8,477 bases of DNA, taken from NCBI GenBank assembly GCA_019410445.1, contig DXSO01000065.1, positions 885 to 9,361 of the forward strand, in the 5' to 3' direction. A model generated the notes under the pieces. It saw only the letters and a list, made by a program, of their open reading frames with translations. It searched no databases and had not been told where the DNA came from. Both the position numbers and the translations under genes were made by a program. This document shows, one piece after another, positions 1 through 7,043 of this stretch. Position 1 is the first letter of the stretch; every line of letters begins with the position of its first letter. This DNA is from Sutterella sp. GTDB taxonomy: Bacteria > Pseudomonadota > Gammaproteobacteria > Burkholderiales > Burkholderiaceae_F.

Positions 1-854
1 CCAACGACACGATTCTGACCAATCAACAAATCAAGCGCAAAATACACTCCCTCGCCGTTTCGCCCCGGCACGGACAAATTCCGAGGAACTTCGGAGCCGC
101 AGGCAAGAACCACGGCATCGTAGTCACGCTTGAGTTTTTCAGCTGTTACCGTCTTTTGAGCCTGAGAATGCACGCCTTCTGCAAAGGACTTCGCTGCAAC
201 GGCAGTCGCAAGCTTAAAACTCACGCCTTCGGCCTTCATCTGCTCAATTCGTCGATCAATGAGATCCTTGGGCAACTTAAAGTCCGGAATTCCGTATCGC
301 AGCAAACCGCCGGCAAGCGCATTCTTTTCGAAAACCGTCACCTTATGCCCGGCTCTGGCCAGTCGTTGAGCACAGGCCAAACCAGCCGGTCCGGATCCCA
401 CCACCGCAACGCTTTTACCGGTCTTGACACGAGGCTTCATTGGTTTAACCCAACCGGATAACCAAGCGCGGTCAATCACCGCACGCTCAATCGTCTTGAT
501 GCCGACAGCCGCGTCTTCGAGGTAGTACTGAGTACAGCCCGCCTCGCACAAAGCCGGACACACTCGACTTGTGAACTCCGGAAAACTATTGGTGGCGTTC
601 AAGCACTCCCACGCCGCACGCCAGCGCCCGTCTCGCACCAAACGATTGAAATCAACCGGTCGGTTATGCAGCGGACAGCTCGAAGAGCAGTAGGGCGTTC
701 CGCAGTGCAGGCAGCGCAGAGACTGTGCGTGAATCTGCTCGTCATCAAGCGGCAGCGTAAAGTCGCCGAAATGCTTGATGCGTTCGCTCACGGGTTGATG
801 CCCGAATTCGATGCGCTTGAGTTGAGTCGGTTGTTTGCTCTTTTCTGTCGTCAT
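1..854 (-). CDS. gltD: Glutamate synthase (NADPH) small subunit, C-terminal part cut by window edge
   Basis: GltD takes electrons from NADPH through FAD and two 4Fe-4S clusters and passes them to GltB, so that glutamine plus 2-oxoglutarate gives two glutamates in the cytoplasm. I translated 284 codons by hand from the ATG at 854-852; family members are about 470-490 residues, so roughly 40% is missing on the left. The N-terminal ferredoxin-like domain has Cys48-x2-Cys51-x4-Cys56-x3-Cys60 and then Cys99-x3-Cys103-x3-Cys107. The second group is two residues shorter than the C-x5-C-x3-C of E. coli GltD. Glu123 falls where related dihydropyrimidine dehydrogenase uses a non-Cys (Gln) ligand. The FAD-binding GSGPAG loop is at 153-158, followed by the conserved GGLLRYGIP-type stretch at 182-190. 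It lies 21 bases after gltB with a good ribosome site, so the two are surely co-transcribed. Homologous FAD/Fe-S oxidoreductase subunits exist, but the gltB neighbour settles the call. Confidence 0.96.
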   Translation of the reverse strand, partial: MTTEKSKQPTQLKRIEFGHQPVSERIKHFGDFTLPLDDEQIHAQSLRCLHCGTPYCSSSCPLHNRPVDFNRLVRDGRWRAAWECLNATNSFPEFTSRVCPALCEAGCTQYYLEDAAVGIKTIERAVIDRAWLSGWVKPMKPRVKTGKSVAVVGSGPAGLACAQRLARAGHKVTVFEKNALAGGLLRYGIPDFKLPKDLIDRRIEQMKAEGVSFKLATAVAAKSFAEGVHSQAQKTVTAEKLKRDYDAVVLACGSEVPRNLSVPGRNGEGVYFALDLLIGQNRVV

Positions 855-860
855 ATCCTT

Positions 861-866
861 TCCCTC
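861..866 (-). promoter_or_regulatory. Ribosome binding site of gltD
   Basis: Read on the minus strand this is GAGGGA, ending six bases before the ATG at 854. It lies inside the 21-base gltB-gltD gap and supports that ATG as the start. A second purine run, AAGGA, sits too close to the ATG to be the main site. Confidence 0.6.
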
Positions 867-875
867 TCCCGATCA

Positions 876-3800
876 TCAAGCGGCCAAAGCCAAAAGCGCT
901 TGCTTGTACTGCATCGGCATTACCTTCACAAAACGAGTTCGAGCACTCGTCCAATGCGCCAGAAGTTCTGCCGCACGCTTGGATCCGGTATAGGAGGCGT
1001 GTCGCTGAATCAAACTCTTTAACAGTTCCTCATCCGTCTGTCCCATATGCCACGAACGGGCATCGCTCGTGCGCTTTTGCTCGCTGCTGCCGACGACGCG
1101 TTCAAGCATCACCATGGACGTATTGCAGCGTGATTCAAAATCGCCCTCGGCATCAAAGACGTAAGCCACGCCGCCAGACATGCCCGAGGCAAAATTGCGG
1201 CCCGTTTTGCCAAGCACTACAACGGTGCCTCCCGTCATGTACTCACAACCGTGATCGCCCGTTCCTTCCACAACGGCGCTGGCTCCGGAAAGACGCACGG
1301 CAAATCGCTCGCCTGCGACCCCGTTGAAATACGCCTCACCGCTCGTGGCGCCGTACAAAGTCGTATTGCCGACAATGATGTTTTCATGCGGTTCACCGTG
1401 GAAATCCGCATTGGCCCGCACGATGACCAGTCCGCCCGAAAGCCCCTTGCCGACATAGTCATTGGCCACGCCCTCAAGTTCCAGCGTCATGCCCGACACC
1501 GCAAATGCACCAAAGGACTGCCCGGCCGTTCCCTTGAAAGACAAATGCACCGTGTCCTGCGGCAGACCGACGGCCCCGTAACGCTTGACCACAGCGTGCG
1601 CAATCTGTGTTCCCACCGTGCGATCCACGTTGGCAATCGAATAACTTCTGCGGATTTTTTCACCAGCCAGAAGATTTTCTTCAATATCGGCCAAAATCTT
1701 GGCATCCAAACTCTTTTCGAGTCCGTGCTCCTGAACCGTGCCGTGACGCAGACAAGATGCATCCACATCGGCCCGATACAGCACACGCGACAGATCCACG
1801 CCCTGAGCCTTCCAATTTTCAATATCGGTTCGCTGCACGAGCAAGTCACTGCGGCCAATCAAGTCTTCAAAACGGCGGATGCCGAGCTCGGCCATGATTT
1901 CGCGAGCTTCCTCAGCCACAAAGAAGAAGTAATTGACGAGACTGGAGGGCTTGCCTTTGAAGCGCTTGCGAAGCTCCGGATCCTGCGTGGCAATACCCAC
2001 CGGACAAGTGTTGAGGTGACACTGACGCATCATCAGGCAGCCTTCGACAACCAACGGAGCCGTAGCAAAGCCAAACTCATCGGCACCAAGCAGAGCACCG
2101 ATGACAACATCGCGTCCGGTTTTGATTTGACCGTCAACCTGCAGAATCACGCGCTCGCGCAGGTTGTTCGCCACAAGCGTTTGCTGCGTTTCGGCCAATC
2201 CCATTTCCCAACAGCTGCCGGCATGCTTGACAGAGGAAATGGGACTTGCTCCCGTTCCACCGTCATGTCCGGCAATCACGATATGGTCGGCTTTGGCTTT
2301 GGCCACGCCTGCGGCAACCGTCCCCACCCCCGTTTCACTGACAAGCTTGACGGAAATGTCGGCCTTATCGTTGGCGCACTTGAGATCGTGGATCAATTGA
2401 GCAAGATCCTCGATGGAGTAAATGTCATGATGCGGAGGCGGCGAAATCAGTCCGACTCCCGGCACCGAATAGCGCAGCTGCGCGATGTATTCGCTCACTT
2501 TGTGACCGGGCAGCTGACCGCCCTCTCCGGGTTTGGCACCCTGAGCCATCTTAATTTGAATTTGATCGGCGCTGGCCAAATACTGCTCGGTGACGCCGAA
2601 TCGACCGCTCGCGACCTGCTTGATGCGAGAGCGAAGACTGTCGCCTTCCTCTAGTTCAATACGAGCAACGATGCGATCATTGCCGAGAACGTCGGCAACC
2701 GTCATGCCGGCTTTAACCGGGGATTGTCCGGTCTGCATTTCCACTTCGTACCGCCGCGGATCTTCACCGCCTTCGCCGGTGTTGCTCTTGCCGCCGATAC
2801 GATTCATCGCAACGGCCAATGTGGCGTGCGCTTCCGCTGAAATCGACCCCATACTCATCGCGCCCGTGGCAAAACGTCGCACGATTTCCTTTGCGGGTTC
2901 AACTTCTTCAATCGGCACCGGCGTACAAGCTTCCGTCTTAAACCGCAGCAAACCGCGCAAAGTCATCTGACGTCGACTCTGATCGTTGATGATCGCGGCG
3001 TACTCCTTGTAGGTACGGTAATTTTTCTGACGCGCCGCCTTCTGCAGCTTGACGATCGCCTGCGGCGTCCACATATGCTCTTCGCCGTCGGCTCGCCAAG
3101 CGTACTCGCCTCCCGTCGGCAATTCCTCTTTGCTGGGAGCTCGTTCGGCATAGGCCTGAGCATGACGCGCAACAGCCTCCCGCATCACTTCGAAGATACC
3201 GATGCCCTCAATTTGACTGGCGGTACCATGGAAGTAACTGTCAACAAACTCGCTTCTCAGACCGATCGCCTCAAAAATGCGTGCGCCACGATAACTCATC
3301 AGAGTGCAGATGCCCATTTTGGCCATCACTTTGGTGAGTCCTTTACCGATTGCCTTGACGTAGTGGGCAACGGCCTCATCGGGAGAAAGTCCCGACAGCG
3401 GGGCAATCTTGCGCAGCAGCGCAAGGCTCAGGTAGGGATGAACGGCTTCGGCGCCGTACCCCAACAGCAGCGCAAAATCGTGCGTCTCAAATACGGCTCC
3501 GGAATTGACAACCAACCCCACGTTGGTGCGCAGTCCCTCCTGAATCAAATGCTGATGCATCGCACTGACTGCGAGCAAAACCGGCACGGCGACACGATCT
3601 CGTCCAACTTTTTCATCACTCAGAATGAGAATGTTGTAGCCCTCGCCAATGGCATCGACTGCCTGAGCACAAAGACCGGCCAGATGAGCCTCGACACCGT
3701 CACTGCCCCATTCCACCGGATACGTGATGTCAATTTCATAACTGCGGAATTTTCCTGCAGTATGCGCATCAATGGAGCGCAGCTTGGCCATGTCGCCTTC

Positions 3801-5546
3801 CACAAGCACGGGCTGCAGCAACTCGATTCGGCGCGGCGGATTGACGTTGTTGACATCAAGCAGGTTGGGTTTGGGACCGATATAGCTCACCAAACTGGTG
3901 ACCAGCTCTTCGCGGATCGGATCAATCGGCGGATTGGTCACCTGAGCGAACAATTGCTTGAAGTAGGAGAAAAACGATTTCGTTTTCTTGGACAAAACGG
4001 GAAGCGCCGCATCGTTGCCCATGGAGCCGGTCGGCTCCATCGCCTTATGCGCCATCGGTAAAAGCACGACATCAATGTCTTCCTGCGTCATACCGAAAAC
4101 GCGCTGCAGTTCCCCTAGGCGCTCGTTGTCGATAACCGGGAGTTCGTTTTCTTGCTCTTCGTCGTTTAAATCAGCCAAGCGCAAATTGAGTCGTTCCACC
4201 CATTCTCGATAGGGCTTGTCGAGAGCCACCTGATTTTTGATCTCCTCATCGGAAATGATTCGCCCCTGAACGGTATCGATGAGCAGCATCTTGCCCGGCT
4301 CAATGCGCCATTTGCGGCGAATACGGCTTTCCGGAATCGGCAGCACCCCCACTTCGGAAGCCAACACGACAGTGTCATCATCGGTTTCAATGTAGCGAGC
4401 CGGTCTCAAGCCATTGCGATCGAGCATGGCGCCAATCTGAACGCCGTTGGTAAAAACAAGAGCTGCCGGACCATCCCAAGCCTCCATCATCGGAGCATGG
4501 TACGCATAAAAAGCCTGACGGTCGGCGTCCATCGTATCGGCCTTCTCCCAAGCTTCCGGCACAAGCATCATCATGGCCTGAGGCAGTGAATATCCCGCCA
4601 TCACCAGAAGTTCGACGGCATTGTCCAGACTGGCCGTATCCGATTGCCCTTCATAGATAAGCGGCACGAGCTTTTTGACATCTTCGCCCAACACGGGGGA
4701 CTTCCAGACGTTTTCGCGCGCACAAATCCAGTTGTAGTTTCCTTTGACCGTATTAATCTCACCGTTGTGCGCGAGATAGCGATACGGATGAGCAAGCGCC
4801 CATGCCGGGAAGGTATTGGTTGAGAAGCGCTGGTGCACAACGGCAATGGCGCTTTTGCATGCCGGATTCTGTAGATCACGGTAGTAGCGTCCGACCTGAT
4901 CGGCCAACAGCAGCCCCTTGTAAACCACGGTTCGCGTACTCATTGAGGGGACGAAGTATTCGGAGCCGTGTTTGAGCTCAAGCGAGCGAATACGGTGCGA
5001 AGCTCTCTTTCGGATGACATAAAGCTTGCGTTCCAACGCATCCTGCACCATCACATCCGGGCCGCGTCCGATGAAAATCTGTCGGATAACCGGCTCAGAC
5101 TCCCTGACCGTCGGACTCATGGGCATGTCGTGATCAACCGGAACGTCACGCCAGCCGAGCACAACCTGCCCTTCCTTCTTGACCATGCGTTCGAGTTCCT
5201 GTTCGCAGGCCTGACGAGACGCCGGCTCTCGAGGCAGAAAAATCATGCCCACGCCGTAATCACCCGGAGCCGGCAGCTTCACCCCCGCACGAGCCATTTC
5301 TTCGCGATAAAACGCGTCCGGTATCTGAATCATGATGCCGGCACCGTCGCCGCACAGAGGATCCGCGCCAACCGCGCCGCGGTGATCAAGGTTTTGAAGA
5401 ATCAACAGCGCGTCGTCGATAACCTTGTGTGACACGCACCCCTTGATGTTGACCACGAAACCAACGCCGCAGGCATCGTGCTCGGCTTCAGGGCGATACA
5501 GGCCTTTTGCGGCCGCTTCCTGCCGCATGGCTTGCGAACTTGCCAT
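876..5546 (-). CDS. gltB: Glutamate synthase (NADPH) large subunit
   Basis: GltB holds the glutaminase and synthase sites of glutamate synthase: ammonia released from glutamine is channelled to 2-oxoglutarate and the iminoglutarate is reduced by FMN. At 1556 residues it has full family length (about 1480-1580). The class II glutamine amidotransferase domain begins at Cys26, the N-terminal nucleophile after removal of a 25-residue propeptide; Arg240 (HQRFSTNTFP at 238-247) and Asn261-Gly262 are its substrate and oxyanion residues. A central domain spans roughly 480-770. The FMN/synthase domain spans about 825-1210, with GGKSNTGEGGED at 918-929 and the 3Fe-4S ligands Cys1170-x5-Cys1176-x4-Cys1181. 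The glycine-rich GXGXG beta-helix domain fills about 1290-1480. The ATG at 5546 has a GGGAG site nine bases upstream and leaves a propeptide of sensible size; Met7 is an alternative with no clear site. First gene of gltBD. No frameshift or missing key residue seen. Confidence 0.98.
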   Translation of the reverse strand: MASSQAMRQEAAAKGLYRPEAEHDACGVGFVVNIKGCVSHKVIDDALLILQNLDHRGAVGADPLCGDGAGIMIQIPDAFYREEMARAGVKLPAPGDYGVGMIFLPREPASRQACEQELERMVKKEGQVVLGWRDVPVDHDMPMSPTVRESEPVIRQIFIGRGPDVMVQDALERKLYVIRKRASHRIRSLELKHGSEYFVPSMSTRTVVYKGLLLADQVGRYYRDLQNPACKSAIAVVHQRFSTNTFPAWALAHPYRYLAHNGEINTVKGNYNWICARENVWKSPVLGEDVKKLVPLIYEGQSDTASLDNAVELLVMAGYSLPQAMMMLVPEAWEKADTMDADRQAFYAYHAPMMEAWDGPAALVFTNGVQIGAMLDRNGLRPARYIETDDDTVVLASEVGVLPIPESRIRRKWRIEPGKMLLIDTVQGRIISDEEIKNQVALDKPYREWVERLNLRLADLNDEEQENELPVIDNERLGELQRVFGMTQEDIDVVLLPMAHKAMEPTGSMGNDAALPVLSKKTKSFFSYFKQLFAQVTNPPIDPIREELVTSLVSYIGPKPNLLDVNNVNPPRRIELLQPVLVEGDMAKLRSIDAHTAGKFRSYEIDITYPVEWGSDGVEAHLAGLCAQAVDAIGEGYNILILSDEKVGRDRVAVPVLLAVSAMHQHLIQEGLRTNVGLVVNSGAVFETHDFALLLGYGAEAVHPYLSLALLRKIAPLSGLSPDEAVAHYVKAIGKGLTKVMAKMGICTLMSYRGARIFEAIGLRSEFVDSYFHGTASQIEGIGIFEVMREAVARHAQAYAERAPSKEELPTGGEYAWRADGEEHMWTPQAIVKLQKAARQKNYRTYKEYAAIINDQSRRQMTLRGLLRFKTEACTPVPIEEVEPAKEIVRRFATGAMSMGSISAEAHATLAVAMNRIGGKSNTGEGGEDPRRYEVEMQTGQSPVKAGMTVADVLGNDRIVARIELEEGDSLRSRIKQVASGRFGVTEQYLASADQIQIKMAQGAKPGEGGQLPGHKVSEYIAQLRYSVPGVGLISPPPHHDIYSIEDLAQLIHDLKCANDKADISVKLVSETGVGTVAAGVAKAKADHIVIAGHDGGTGASPISSVKHAGSCWEMGLAETQQTLVANNLRERVILQVDGQIKTGRDVVIGALLGADEFGFATAPLVVEGCLMMRQCHLNTCPVGIATQDPELRKRFKGKPSSLVNYFFFVAEEAREIMAELGIRRFEDLIGRSDLLVQRTDIENWKAQGVDLSRVLYRADVDASCLRHGTVQEHGLEKSLDAKILADIEENLLAGEKIRRSYSIANVDRTVGTQIAHAVVKRYGAVGLPQDTVHLSFKGTAGQSFGAFAVSGMTLELEGVANDYVGKGLSGGLVIVRANADFHGEPHENIIVGNTTLYGATSGEAYFNGVAGERFAVRLSGASAVVEGTGDHGCEYMTGGTVVVLGKTGRNFASGMSGGVAYVFDAEGDFESRCNTSMVMLERVVGSSEQKRTSDARSWHMGQTDEELLKSLIQRHASYTGSKRAAELLAHWTSARTRFVKVMPMQYKQALLALAA

Positions 5547-5555
5547 GATGTATGT

Positions 5556-5560
5556 CTCCC
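5556..5560 (-). promoter_or_regulatory. Ribosome binding site of gltB
   Basis: GGGAG on the minus strand, nine bases before the ATG at 5546. It decides the start in favour of this ATG over the in-frame Met7 codon. Confidence 0.6.
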
Positions 5561-5571
5561 TTTATCAAATC

Positions 5572-5609
5572 TTGTCTTGCACCCTCGTCCCCGCTTCTCT
5601 ATTGTCTTG
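5572..5609. repeat. Octamer TTGTCTTG repeated at 30-base spacing in the gltB leader
   Basis: TTGTCTTG occurs at 5572-5579 and again at 5602-5609, exactly 30 bases apart, close to three helical turns. A related TCTTGTTTC lies near 5680. They sit 26-63 bases upstream of the gltB start, where a regulator or leader element could act. The repeat is short and may be chance; no known operator is recognised. Confidence 0.3.
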
Positions 5610-5612
5610 TTC

Positions 5613-5625
5613 CGGTCGTATACCG
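5613..5625. promoter_or_regulatory. Small dyad CGGT-N5-ACCG upstream of gltB
   Basis: A 4+4 base dyad with a five-base spacer that includes GTATAC. The flanks TT and AA/AG extend it imperfectly. It lies directly beside the second copy of the octamer repeat, about 70-80 bases before the gltB start, so an operator or a small hairpin in the leader RNA is possible. No named regulator is matched; short dyads of this size are common by chance. Confidence 0.2.
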
Positions 5626-5776
5626 AAGGCGCGTTCTTTTAATCTATCGGACTGTCGGCGTTTGCGATCTGTTTCTGCCTCTTGTTTCTAAACGCTAATT
5701 GCAGGAAAGCTGATTTATCCCAAATTCTTTATTGAATTTCTCCTAAAGAGTTTTATGCAGAGATGTCGGGCAAGCT

Positions 5777-5888
5777 TGCTCTTTGAGCTCTTCTCGCACA
5801 CTCTTTTTCAACAGCGGTTCAACCCTGAAAGCCGCGCACAGCACGCCTGTCGGCTGCAATATCGGACTCTTGATTGGGAGCTTGAGCA
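5777..5888 (+). other. Candidate folded leader (or small RNA) upstream of purC
   Basis: By hand, TGCTC at 5777-5781 pairs with GAGCA at 5884-5888, and AGCTCTT at 5786-5792 pairs with GGGAGCT at 5876-5882 (two G-U pairs), giving a long-range stem with a small internal loop. It encloses a hairpin at 5830-5855: AGCCG/CGGCT, a three-base bulge, then ACAG/CTGT with a five-base loop. A competing local hairpin, GCTC-TTT-GAGC at 5778-5788, uses the same left arm. Together with the terminator-like element downstream this could be a regulated leader or an independent RNA of about 200 bases. No riboswitch class or RNA family was recognised. No energy calculation was possible. Confidence 0.25.
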
Positions 5889-5925
5889 CAAAAAAGAACA
5901 TGAAATTGAACGCTGCGGGCGCTTT

Positions 5926-5960
5926 GCGCTTAAAATTAGGCAGCTTAAGTGCGGTTTTTT
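5926..5960 (+). terminator. Stem-loop plus T-tract in the purC leader
   Basis: GCGCTTAA at 5926-5933 pairs with TTAAGTGC at 5945-5952, an eight-base-pair stem with one G-U pair and an 11-base loop, followed by GG and six T at 5955-5960. This has the form of a Rho-independent terminator reading rightward. It lies 86 bases before the purC start, with no gene upstream on the same strand that would need terminating. It could be an attenuator or the end of a small RNA. GCGC at 5919-5922 can pair with 5926-5929 instead, a possible competing structure. The stem is AT-rich in its upper half, so strength is uncertain. Confidence 0.4.
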
Positions 5961-6032
5961 CACGGGGCTTGGGCATGGGTTCCAGCTCGCCAAGCTCGCG
6001 ATCACCGTGCGTCGACAACTTTTTTCCTTGAT

Positions 6033-6036
6033 GGAG
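6033..6036 (+). promoter_or_regulatory. Ribosome binding site of purC
   Basis: GGAG, ten bases before the ATG at 6047, in the context GATGGAGACAA. It favours this start over the in-frame ATG at 6059, for which the spacing would be far too long. Confidence 0.55.
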
Positions 6037-6046
6037 ACAATCGGAC

Positions 6047-6937
6047 ATGCCCGATATCATGCAAACCTCCATCAAGAGCCTTCCCTTGGTGTACCGCGGC
6101 AAAGTCCGCGAGTGTTACGCCGTCGGCGAAGACAAGCTCTTGATGATTGCCACCGACCGCATCAGCGCCTTTGACGTGATTCTTTCCGTACCGATCCCCA
6201 ATAAGGGCAAAGTTCTGACGGCTTTGACCAATTTCTGGTTTGAAAAGCTCGCCGAGGGCATGCCCACGCAGCTCACCGGCATTGATCCTGAAACGGTGGT
6301 TGCCGAAGATGAACGCGAACAAGTGCGCGGTCGCGCCATGGTCGTCAAGCGCCTCAAGCCGATTCTGATCGAGTGCGTCGCACGCGGCTACATCATCGGC
6401 GGCGGCTGGAAGGACTATCAGGCCACCGGCAGCGTCTGCGGCGTCAAGCTTCCCGAAGGCCTCAAGCAGGCTCAGAAGCTGCCCGAACCGATTTTCACGC
6501 CTGCCGCCAAGGCCGAAGTCGGCACGCACGACGAAAACATCAGCTTTGAAAAAGTGGTGGAACTCTACGGTGAGTCCATCGCCACACAGCTGCGTGATCT
6601 CACGATCTCGCTCTACAAGAAGGCAGCAGACTTTGCCGCGACTCGCGGCATCATCATTGCCGACACCAAGTTTGAGTTCGGTTTGGATGAAAACGGTCAG
6701 GTCTGCCTGATGGATGAAGTGCTCACGCCCGACAGCTCCCGCTTCTGGCCGGCAGAAAGCTACGACGTCGGTATTTCGCCTCCTTCCTACGACAAGCAGT
6801 TCATCCGCGACTGGCTCGAAACCCAGACGTGGGACAAGACGCCTCCGGCTCCGGTGCCTCCGGCCGAAATCATCGAAAAAACGGCCGCCAAGTACCGTGA
6901 AGCTCTGGTGAAGCTCTCCGGAAAAGACGTTGAATAA
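6047..6937 (+). CDS. purC: Phosphoribosylaminoimidazole-succinocarboxamide synthase (SAICAR synthetase)
   Basis: PurC ligates CAIR with aspartate, using ATP, to give SAICAR in IMP synthesis. The 296-residue product begins with the family's N-terminal pattern: RGKVRE near 18-23, then ATDRISAFDV near 35-44, which forms the nucleotide and CAIR pocket. The two family signatures are intact: ADTKFEFG at 205-212 and MDEVLTPDSSR at 222-232. The length fits the long form seen in many beta-proteobacteria and yeast rather than the about 237-residue E. coli form. It is the first gene of purC-purE-purK, whose products act at successive steps, PurK then PurE then PurC. The 500-base region upstream contains a terminator-like element, so expression may be attenuated; this is inferred. 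Translation ends at TAA. No irregularity seen in the coding sequence. Confidence 0.97.
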   Translation: MPDIMQTSIKSLPLVYRGKVRECYAVGEDKLLMIATDRISAFDVILSVPIPNKGKVLTALTNFWFEKLAEGMPTQLTGIDPETVVAEDEREQVRGRAMVVKRLKPILIECVARGYIIGGGWKDYQATGSVCGVKLPEGLKQAQKLPEPIFTPAAKAEVGTHDENISFEKVVELYGESIATQLRDLTISLYKKAADFAATRGIIIADTKFEFGLDENGQVCLMDEVLTPDSSRFWPAESYDVGISPPSYDKQFIRDWLETQTWDKTPPAPVPPAEIIEKTAAKYREALVKLSGKDVE

Positions 6938-6948
6938 TTTTCCCCGAA

Positions 6949-6975
6949 GCTGAGGTTTTTCCAGAAAATCTCAGC
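6949..6975. repeat. Strong inverted repeat just after purC
   Basis: A 27-base element starting 12 bases after the purC stop. GCTGAGGTTTTT pairs with GAAAATCTCAGC over 12 positions with a CCA loop: ten Watson-Crick pairs and two G-U pairs. No T-run follows it, so it is not a standard Rho-independent terminator; the U-rich arm is inside the stem. It may stabilise the purC 3' end, mark an RNA processing site, or slow polymerase before the second hairpin downstream. Confidence 0.6.
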
Positions 6976-6984
6976 CATAGAAGC

Positions 6985-7027
6985 GTGCGCCCGGGCATTG
7001 ATGTGTCTGAGCGCACCTTTGCTTTTT
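6985..7027 (+). terminator. Candidate weak terminator between purC and purE
   Basis: GTGCGC at 6985-6990 pairs perfectly with GCGCAC at 7011-7016 around a 20-base loop, and a T-rich tail (TTT at 7018-7020 and TTTTT at 7023-7027) follows. AAGC at 6981-6984 can add to the base by pairing with GCTT at 7021-7024 across a bulge. The loop is large and the T-run broken, so if it terminates at all it is probably partial. It ends only 17 bases before purE, so it may instead shape the purE leader. Confidence 0.4.
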
Positions 7028-7043
7028 AATAAAAAGTTTTGAC

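Larger units (their letters stand above)
5547..6046. other. Divergent intergenic region between gltB and purC
   Basis: This 500-base stretch must hold the promoters of both gltBD (leftward) and purC (rightward). I see no protein gene in it: the open frames on both strands start at weak codons or overlap purC, and none of the translations is recognisable. The part around 5685-5760 is clearly AT-richer than its surroundings and is the most likely promoter zone, but I could not pick a convincing -35/-10 pair for either direction, nor a sigma-54 type GG-N10-GC pair. The left third carries a repeated octamer and a dyad (listed separately). The right part carries several inverted repeats and a terminator-like stem-loop (listed separately). 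Confidence 0.8.

Noticed and set aside
1251..2654. Long open frame of 467 codons on the plus strand opposite gltB
   Set aside because: It lies entirely antisense to the conserved synthase and GXGXG parts of GltB. The translation resembles no family, and long antisense open frames are expected opposite GC-rich codons.
3075..4061. Open frame of 328 codons on the plus strand opposite gltB
   Set aside because: Antisense to the conserved central domain of GltB with no recognisable motif or ribosome site; a shadow frame.
5660..5668. CGTTTGCG resembling half of an E. coli PurR operator
   Set aside because: The other half-site is absent, and PurR of this type is a gamma-proteobacterial regulator, so the match is probably chance.
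5906..5936. Promoter-like pair TTGAAC and TAAAAT for purC
   Set aside because: The spacing is 19 bases, the -35 matches only four of six positions, and the TAAAAT falls inside the stem-loop at 5926-5952. Possible but not supportable.
5547..6046. Purine riboswitch upstream of purC
   Set aside because: I do not see the three-way junction core or its conserved loop bases, and this class is mainly found in Firmicutes.
5743..6102. Open frames in the gltB-purC gap (minus 5743-6102; plus 5755-6174 and 5783-6031)
   Set aside because: They overlap each other or the purC start, mostly lack a good start and ribosome site, and their translations look like random sequence. I treat the gap as non-coding.
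6002..6529. Open frame of 175 codons on the minus strand opposite the purC start
   Set aside because: Antisense to conserved PurC sequence; no family recognised.
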